A stretch of DNA of 31,620 nt from Actimicrobium sp047621345 (GTDB taxonomy: Bacteria > Pseudomonadota > Gammaproteobacteria > Burkholderiales > Burkholderiaceae_D), in the NCBI GenBank assembly GCA_047621345.1, contig JBLHLW010000049.1:1-31620 (forward strand). The letters are read 5' to 3'. Positions 26,539 to 31,620 of this stretch are shown here, piece by piece (position 1 is the stretch's first letter; every line of letters begins with the position of its first letter). Position numbers and translations under genes: made by a program. The notes beneath the pieces were generated by a model. The model was not told the origin of the DNA. It ran no database searches and saw only the letters and a list, made by a program, of their open reading frames with translations.

Positions 26539-26557
26539 GCGCGGCAAGATGCCGCGC
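26539..26557 (-). other. Intercistronic hairpin between serC and pheA
   Basis: Arms gcgcggca (26539-26546) and tgccgcgc (26550-26557) pair perfectly over 8 GC-rich bp with a 3-base loop. It lies in the 55-base gap after the serC stop and before the pheA start, without a T run. It could be an mRNA processing or stability element or a partial barrier that sets the pheA:serC ratio. Function is inferred. Confidence 0.45.
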
Positions 26558-26571
26558 TGGCGCAAGAGGGT

Positions 26572-27675
26572 TTACCGCTGGGCGCTTTCAAATTCCTGCA
26601 TCCAGGAAATCAGCGCCTGCACGCCTTCAATGGGCATCGCATTGTAGATCGATGCGCGCATGCCGCCGACGGACTTGTGGCCCTTGAGCTGCAACAGATG
26701 ACGCTGTTTTGCACCTGCCAGAAATGCCTCGTTCAGCGTTTCGTCACGCAGGAAAAAGGGGATGTTCATACGCGACCGGTCGGCACTGGCTACCCGGTTA
26801 AAAAACAGTTTGCTGTGATCGAGATAGTCGTACAGCAGCGCTGCCTTGGCGATATTACGTTGCTCCATCGCGGCCACGCCTCCCTGACGCTTGAGCCACT
26901 GAAAAACCAGCCCGGCGATATAAATCCCGTAAGTCGGCGGCGTGTTGTACATCGAGCCGTTCTCGGCCACGATTTTCCAGTCGAAGGCCGACGGGCAGAC
27001 CGGTAGTGCGTGACCGAGCAAGTCGTCACGCACGATGACGATGGTCAGGCCAGCCGGACCGATGTTTTTTTGCGCACCGGCAAACAGCACGCCGTGTTTG
27101 CTGACATCGATCACGCGCGACAAAATATGTGACGAGACATCGGCCACCAGCGGCGCGCCGTTGGTGGCGGCGGCGATGTCGGGGACAACGCCGATCTCGA
27201 CACCATCGATGGTTTCATTGCTGCAGATGTGCACGTAGGCAGGATCGGCCGAGAGCTTCCAGTCAGTACGTGCAGGCACGCGATCGAAGCCCGTCGCTTT
27301 GGACGAGGCGGCGACATTGACCTGCGCGTACTTGCCGGCTTCCTTGATCGACTTGCCGGTCCAGGAACCGGTATGAATGAAGTCGATCACCGCTGGCTGC
27401 GCTTTGCGACCGAGCAAATTCATCGGCACGATGGCATTTTCAGCCAGACCGCCGCCCTGCAGAAACAGGATCTGGTAGTTGTCAGGCACCGCCATCAGCT
27501 CGCGTAAATCTTTTTGCGCAGCCGCCATGATGGACATGAACTCGGGGCCGCGATGGCTCATTTCCATGACAGACATCCCGCTGCCATGCCAGTCGAGCAT
27601 ATCGGCTGCCGCCTCGATGAGGACTTCGCGGGGCAGCACGGCAGGGCCAGCGGAAAAATTAAATACGTGACTCAT
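26572..27675 (-). CDS. serC: Phosphoserine aminotransferase
   Basis: PLP enzyme converting 3-phosphohydroxypyruvate to phosphoserine (serine pathway) and also serving pyridoxal phosphate synthesis. The 367 residues begin MSHVFNFSAGPAVLP, the standard start. They include SVMEMSHRGPEF (35-46), the QGGGLAEN phosphate-binding loop (73-80), the PLP Lys203 in FAGAQKNIGPAGLT, and the C-terminal RASIYNAMP block. It starts three bases after the gyrA stop with its AAAGAG ribosome binding site inside the gyrA end, so gyrA and serC are probably co-transcribed. Confidence 0.97.
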   Translation of the reverse strand: MSHVFNFSAGPAVLPREVLIEAAADMLDWHGSGMSVMEMSHRGPEFMSIMAAAQKDLRELMAVPDNYQILFLQGGGLAENAIVPMNLLGRKAQPAVIDFIHTGSWTGKSIKEAGKYAQVNVAASSKATGFDRVPARTDWKLSADPAYVHICSNETIDGVEIGVVPDIAAATNGAPLVADVSSHILSRVIDVSKHGVLFAGAQKNIGPAGLTIVIVRDDLLGHALPVCPSAFDWKIVAENGSMYNTPPTYGIYIAGLVFQWLKRQGGVAAMEQRNIAKAALLYDYLDHSKLFFNRVASADRSRMNIPFFLRDETLNEAFLAGAKQRHLLQLKGHKSVGGMRASIYNAMPIEGVQALISWMQEFESAQR

Positions 27676-27678
27676 GAT

Positions 27679-30333
27679 TTACTCTTTTTCGTCTGCGGCC
27701 GGGGTGTCGTCGATGACGGTATCTTCAGCACCTACGCCATCACCTTCTTCCTCGACATCCGGTTCGACAATGCGCTGCAAGCCGCTCAGCTTGGTGCCGT
27801 CTTCGACGGCAATCAATGTCACGCCCTGCGTGGCACGGCCCATTTCGCGAATTTCGGCAACCCGGGTACGGATCAGTACACCACCGGTAGTGATCAGCAT
27901 GATTTCATCGGATGGCTCGACCAATGTGGCAGCAACAACGCGACCGTTACGCTCGCTAGTCTGGATCGCGATCATGCCTTTTGTGCCACGACCGTGACGG
28001 GTGTATTCGGTGATCGGAGTGCGCTTGCCGTAACCGTTTTCGGTCGCGGTTAGTACGGACTGCTGTTCGTTTTCGGCCACCAGCAAAGCGATTACTTGCT
28101 GGCCTTCTTCGAGGTTCATACCGCGTACGCCGCGGGCGGTACGGCCCATCGGACGGACATCGTTTTCATCGAAGCGCACTGCCTTGCCAGAATCCGAGAA
28201 CAGCATGACGTCGTGCTGGCCATCGGTCAGCGCGGCGCCAATCAGAAAGTCGCCCTCGTCGAGGTCCACCGCGATAATGCCGGCCTTGCGCGGATTACTG
28301 AAATCGCTCAACGGCGTTTTCTTGACGGTGCCCAAACTGGTCGACATGAAAATGTAGCGGTCTTCCGGGAAGCTGCGGTTATCTCCAGACACAGGCAAGA
28401 TCACCGTGACTTTTTCACCGTCGAGCAGCGGGAACATATTGACGATGGGCTTGCCGCGCGAATTGCGCGAGCCTTGCGGCACTTCCCATACTTTGAGCCA
28501 GTACAAGCGGCCACGGTTACTAAAACACAGGATGTAGTCGTGTGTGTTGGCGATGAAAAGCTGATCGATCCAGTCATCGTCCTTGGTTGCCATCGCTTGC
28601 TTGCCGCGCCCACCGCGTTTTTGCGCACGGTATTCGGACATCGGTTGCGACTTCATGTAACCCGTGTGCGACAGCGTGACCACCATGTCTTGCGGCGTAA
28701 TCAGATCTTCGGTACCAAGGTCAGTGGCATTGTGTTCGATGAACGAGCGACGCTCATCCTTGGCACCAATGCCGTATTCCATCTTGGCAGCGGTCAGTTC
28801 GTCGACGATGATGATCGTGACGCGCTCCGGCTTTGACAGAATGTCGAGCAAGTCGGCGATCTGCGCCATGACTTCCTTGTACTCATTGACGATCTTGTCT
28901 TGCTCCAGACCGGTCAGGCGCTGCAGACGCATCTGCAGAATTTCCTGCGCCTGATCATCAGACAATTTGTACAAACCATCCGGCTGGATGCCATAGTGTT
29001 TCGGCAGATTTTCGGGACGGAAGGCATTGATACCGCCAAGCGCTTCTTCGCCGGTACGCACCAGCATCTCGCGCACGACTGACGAATCCCACGCCCGCGC
29101 CATCAACTCAACCTTGGCAATCGGTGGCGTTGGCGCAGCCTTGATGATGGCAATGAAGTCATCGATATTGGCCAGTGCAACAGCCAGACCTTCGAGGACA
29201 TGTCCACGCTCGCGCGCGCGGCGCAATTCAAAAATCGTCCGGCGCGTGACAACCTCACGGCGGTGCGACAAAAAGCACTGCAGCATTTGCTTCAGGTTGA
29301 GCAACTTCGGCTGACCGTCGACTAGCGCCACCATGTTCATGCCGAAGGTATCTTGCAACTGGGTTTGCTTGTACAGATTATTGAGTACGACTTCCGGCAC
29401 TTCGGCGCGCTTGAGTTCGATCACAACCCGCATGCCCGACTTATCCGATTCATCGCGGATATCGGAAATACCATCAAGCTTCTTGTCTCGCACCAGCTCA
29501 GCAATGCGCTCAAGCAGCGATTTTTTATTCACTTGATACGGCAACTCGTCAACGATGATCGCGGTACGGCTTTCCTTGCCGTATTCCTCAAAATGGGTCT
29601 TGGCACGCATGACGATACGGCCACGTCCGGTACGGTAGCCATCACGCACCCCAGATACGCCGTAGATGATGCCGGCGGTCGGGAAATCTGGTGCAGGAAT
29701 GATTTCGATCAATTCATCGATGGTGCAATCGGCGTTACGCAGCACATGCAAAGCACCATCAATGACTTCAGTAATATTGTGAGGCGGGATGTTAGTGGCC
29801 ATACCGACCGCGATGCCTGATGCGCCGTTAATCAGCAGGTTCGGAATCCGAGTCGGCAGGACCGTTGGCTCTTTTTCCTTGCCGTCATAGTTCGGCACGA
29901 AGTCGACCGTATCTTTATCGATATCGGCCAGAATTTCATTGGCAATTTTATCAAGCCGACACTCGGTGTAACGCATTGCGGCAGCGTTGTCGCCATCGAC
30001 TGAACCAAAATTACCCTGACCATCTACCAACGTGTAGCGCAGTGAAAAATCCTGTGCCATCCGCACCAGCGTGTCGTAAATCGACTGATCGCCGTGAGGG
30101 TGATACTTACCCATGACTTCGCCGACCACGCGCGCGCATTTGACGTAAGGCCGATTCCAGACGTTATTCATTTCATGCATCGCGAACAGTACCCGGCGAT
30201 GCACCGGCTTGAGGCCGTCTCGCACATCGGGCAATGCTCGCCCGACAATCACGCTCATTGCGTAATCGAGGTAGCTTTTACGCATCTCGTCTTCAAGGGA
30301 AATCGGGATAGTTTCTTTAGCGAATTGATCCAT
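27679..30333 (-). CDS. gyrA: DNA gyrase subunit A
   Basis: Type II topoisomerase subunit that cuts and rejoins DNA while GyrB supplies ATP-driven supercoiling. The 884 residues have the winged-helix core with catalytic Tyr122 (AAAMRYTECRL), the tower and coiled-coil region, and a six-bladed C-terminal domain starting with the GyrA box QKRGGRG. An acidic tail ends DDTPAADEKE. The quinolone-resistance region reads KYHPHGDQSIYDTLV, so position 83 (E. coli numbering) is Gln rather than Ser or Thr, while Asp87 is kept. No Shine-Dalgarno site is visible before the ATG. It heads the minus-strand run gyrA-serC-pheA-hisC-tyrA-aroA-cmk. Confidence 0.98.
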   Translation of the reverse strand: MDQFAKETIPISLEDEMRKSYLDYAMSVIVGRALPDVRDGLKPVHRRVLFAMHEMNNVWNRPYVKCARVVGEVMGKYHPHGDQSIYDTLVRMAQDFSLRYTLVDGQGNFGSVDGDNAAAMRYTECRLDKIANEILADIDKDTVDFVPNYDGKEKEPTVLPTRIPNLLINGASGIAVGMATNIPPHNITEVIDGALHVLRNADCTIDELIEIIPAPDFPTAGIIYGVSGVRDGYRTGRGRIVMRAKTHFEEYGKESRTAIIVDELPYQVNKKSLLERIAELVRDKKLDGISDIRDESDKSGMRVVIELKRAEVPEVVLNNLYKQTQLQDTFGMNMVALVDGQPKLLNLKQMLQCFLSHRREVVTRRTIFELRRARERGHVLEGLAVALANIDDFIAIIKAAPTPPIAKVELMARAWDSSVVREMLVRTGEEALGGINAFRPENLPKHYGIQPDGLYKLSDDQAQEILQMRLQRLTGLEQDKIVNEYKEVMAQIADLLDILSKPERVTIIIVDELTAAKMEYGIGAKDERRSFIEHNATDLGTEDLITPQDMVVTLSHTGYMKSQPMSEYRAQKRGGRGKQAMATKDDDWIDQLFIANTHDYILCFSNRGRLYWLKVWEVPQGSRNSRGKPIVNMFPLLDGEKVTVILPVSGDNRSFPEDRYIFMSTSLGTVKKTPLSDFSNPRKAGIIAVDLDEGDFLIGAALTDGQHDVMLFSDSGKAVRFDENDVRPMGRTARGVRGMNLEEGQQVIALLVAENEQQSVLTATENGYGKRTPITEYTRHGRGTKGMIAIQTSERNGRVVAATLVEPSDEIMLITTGGVLIRTRVAEIREMGRATQGVTLIAVEDGTKLSGLQRIVEPDVEEEGDGVGAEDTVIDDTPAADEKE

Positions 30334-30591
30334 GGGAGAGTGAACTGTTCTTTGACTAAGGTTATGATGCTTTGCGCATGAAGCGCTAGTGCCGCAATTG
30401 AGCCATCTGAGCCGCAGATTTTAGCATGCACGTCGACGCACTCCGTGCTTTTCAGCCCCTCACTGGCTTACCGCTCGGGCTTGCTAATTCTGTCAACTTA
30501 CCAAAAAAATATGCTTAAATAAGCAAGCCTTCGCTGAATAACCAATTAATGGCAACAGTTCAGTTCATCGCACCACCTACATTTAATTCTT
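30334..30591. promoter_or_regulatory. Divergent regulatory region between gyrA and the OmpA-like gene
   Basis: The 258 bases are AT-rich near 30481-30530. On the minus strand a perfect TTGACA (30491-30496) is followed after 17-18 bases by a poor -10 (30467-30473), a possible gyrA promoter. On the plus strand TATGCT/TTAAAT (30510-30520) is a possible -10 for the OmpA-like gene. Two inverted repeats overlap this: ggcttgct (30478-30485) with agcaagcc (30522-30529), and a 14-base palindrome TGCTTAaaTAAGCA (30512-30525). Repeats are seen directly. Promoter roles are weak inference. Confidence 0.35.
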
Positions 30592-31281
30592 ATGTTCAAT
30601 AAATTGACTCTCAGCCTACTGTCAGGACTGGTTGTCTTCGACGCCTCGGCGCAAACATTTACCAATGTTCAGACGAACCCACAAGCCAGTGCCTACGCAC
30701 AAGACAGTCGCGGCACGGTCGCTCGCAGCAGCAGCGGTCTTTGTTGGCGTACAGGTTACTGGTCACCAAAAGACGCAGCAACCGGTTGCGATGGTGAATT
30801 GACATCTCCCGTTGCGCGTCCAACTGCACCGGATTTGTTGCCCTCGACCGCCGCGAATGTCGATGCGACACTGGTGGCTCTTGTGACGCCAACAAGTCGC
30901 TGCGACTTCAGCATTACCCTTCCCGGCAATCTTGCTTTTGCTTTTGGCAAAGCCAAACTAGCCAACAATGCCGGCGAACGTTTGAAACAAGACTACAAAA
31001 CGCGCGCTGGACGCTGTAGCCATATTGAGTCTATTTCAGTTACCGGGCATACAGACCGCATAGGTTCAGCGACAAACAATGCCCATTTATCAGAGCAACG
31101 AGCAAAAGCAGTTGCTGAACTACTAGGCATTACTGCCAATTCCGAGCACATTAAGATAACCGGCATCGGAAGCGCCCAACCGATTTCTTCTTGCCCAGAG
31201 AGCCTTGGTCAACCTGAGTTGATCAACTGCCTAGCCGAAGATCGACGCGCTACTGTAGAGGTTCGCGGAGACGCGAAATAA
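30592..31281 (+). CDS. OmpA-family protein (exported, peptidoglycan-binding)
   Basis: Exported protein with a C-terminal OmpA domain that should hold peptidoglycan. The 229 residues start with a signal peptide (hydrophobic core LSLLSGLVVFDASA, likely cleavage after residue 20). A short linker follows with the block SSSGLCWRTGYWSPKDA, a pattern common in Burkholderiales OmpA proteins. The OmpA domain (about 105-226) has GHTDRIGS with Asp155 and Arg170 in LSEQRAKAV, placed like the peptidoglycan-binding pair. Six Cys residues (51, 66, 104, 142, 201, 213) could form disulfides. There is no beta-barrel domain. No Shine-Dalgarno site is visible, which suggests low expression. The next gene downstream begins like another exported protein, so this may be a diverged tandem copy of ompA. 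Confidence 0.85.
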   Translation: MFNKLTLSLLSGLVVFDASAQTFTNVQTNPQASAYAQDSRGTVARSSSGLCWRTGYWSPKDAATGCDGELTSPVARPTAPDLLPSTAANVDATLVALVTPTSRCDFSITLPGNLAFAFGKAKLANNAGERLKQDYKTRAGRCSHIESISVTGHTDRIGSATNNAHLSEQRAKAVAELLGITANSEHIKITGIGSAQPISSCPESLGQPELINCLAEDRRATVEVRGDAK

Positions 31282-31578
31282 ATTTCGATAAACACGGACT
31301 TTCAGGGGTATTCCACTGGCGTTTAAGCATTGCAATATGGGAATATTTCTCGTGCTATGTTGCAAATAAACGACAAATTATTCGAAACGTATTTTTACCC
31401 CTCTAACAGGCAGTGCGACCCGGTCTACGTTGTGCCAAAATCAGGCCGAATTGATTTAATAGGGCATTCAAATCTCTTAAGCGAAGCCCTTGCAGCACGT
31501 GGTAGTATCCATTTTTTTTGATGTCGTAGCATTTGTTGCGCAGTTTGATCTGCGGATATCCCAACCGAGAGGAGAAAC
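31282..31578. other. Intergenic region with no supported gene
   Basis: About 297 AT-rich bases between the OmpA-like stop and the next start. A 63-codon frame (31330-31521) starts at a TTG, has no ribosome binding site and no recognisable family; it could be a gene remnant. A small 5-bp stem (cgcag-tttgat-ctgcg) lies near 31539-31554. The promoter of the next gene should be here but I cannot place it with confidence. Confidence 0.4.
31569..31575 (+). promoter_or_regulatory. Strong ribosome binding site of the last gene
   Basis: A purine-rich GAGGAGA stretch sits just upstream of the ATG at 31579, in contrast to the missing site of the OmpA-like gene before it. It suggests high expression of the downstream gene. 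Confidence 0.7.
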
Positions 31579-31620
31579 ATGAATAAATTAGTAAAACTCG
31601 TCTTCGCTGCGTCCGCAGTC
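31579..31620 (+). CDS. Start of an exported protein, probably OmpA, cut by window end
   Basis: ATG at 31579 follows a strong AGAGGAGA site by five to six bases. The 14 visible residues MNKLVKLVFAASAV look like the positive start and hydrophobic core of a signal peptide. Major OmpA proteins of this group begin in a similar way, and it follows another OmpA-family gene, so ompA is the best guess. Only the signal peptide start is visible. Confidence 0.6.
   Translation, partial: MNKLVKLVFAASAV

Noticed and set aside
25713..26687. 324-codon plus-strand frame
   Set aside because: Antisense to pheA and the end of serC; sequence is the usual reverse-complement artefact of GC-rich coding DNA.
28096..28836. 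246-codon plus-strand frame inside gyrA
   Set aside because: Shadow of gyrA without family match or ribosome site.

Overview
The window reads as ordinary chromosome of a beta-proteobacterium, most likely Burkholderiales, family Oxalobacteraceae or a close relative. This rests on the gene order gyrA-serC-pheA-hisC-tyrA-aroA-cmk-rpsA-ihfB-lapA-lapB, on the protein flavour of GroEL, S1, CysM and the OmpA-type proteins, and on moderately high GC. The genus is inference. No tRNA, rRNA, CRISPR array, insertion sequence or prophage is visible.

Left part (1-6443). The 3' end of groEL with its terminator is followed by a lone 705-residue protein that I do not recognise. It has no signal peptide, an N-terminus rich in Ser, Thr, Pro and Gln, and a possible Cys-His-Asp triad. 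Next come a 3-hydroxyacyl-CoA dehydrogenase (+), then on the minus strand the ribosome-assembly GTPase YlqF/RbgA and a histone-deacetylase-fold amidohydrolase.

Middle part (6583-13671). A compact plus-strand run holds a MoxR ATPase, a DUF58 protein, a TgpA-type membrane transglutaminase and an exported MltB lytic transglycosylase. Starts and stops overlap at the last two junctions, so this looks like one envelope or peptidoglycan operon. yaeQ converges on mltB with overlapping ends. A DUF1415 gene and a small HTH protein follow, separated by a 420-base AT-rich spacer.

Right part (13710-30333). Nearly everything is on the minus strand. Read in transcription order: gyrA, serC, pheA, hisC, tyrA, aroA and cmk (serine and aromatic amino acid synthesis), rpsA and ihfB, then a terminator. 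After it come lapA and lapB (control of LPS synthesis), ugd (UDP-glucuronate), rfaE1 (heptose for LPS core), comEA and cysM. The aromatic genes touch or overlap by a few bases, which indicates translational coupling.

Right end (30334-31620). An AT-rich divergent region with inverted repeats precedes a small OmpA-family lipoprotein-like or periplasmic protein (+). After a 297-base gap comes the start of another exported protein with a strong ribosome binding site, plausibly the main ompA, cut by the window edge.

The item most worth pursuing is the unrecognised protein at 1297-3414. Most of the rest is well-known housekeeping content, and I do not see a clear multi-gene novel system.
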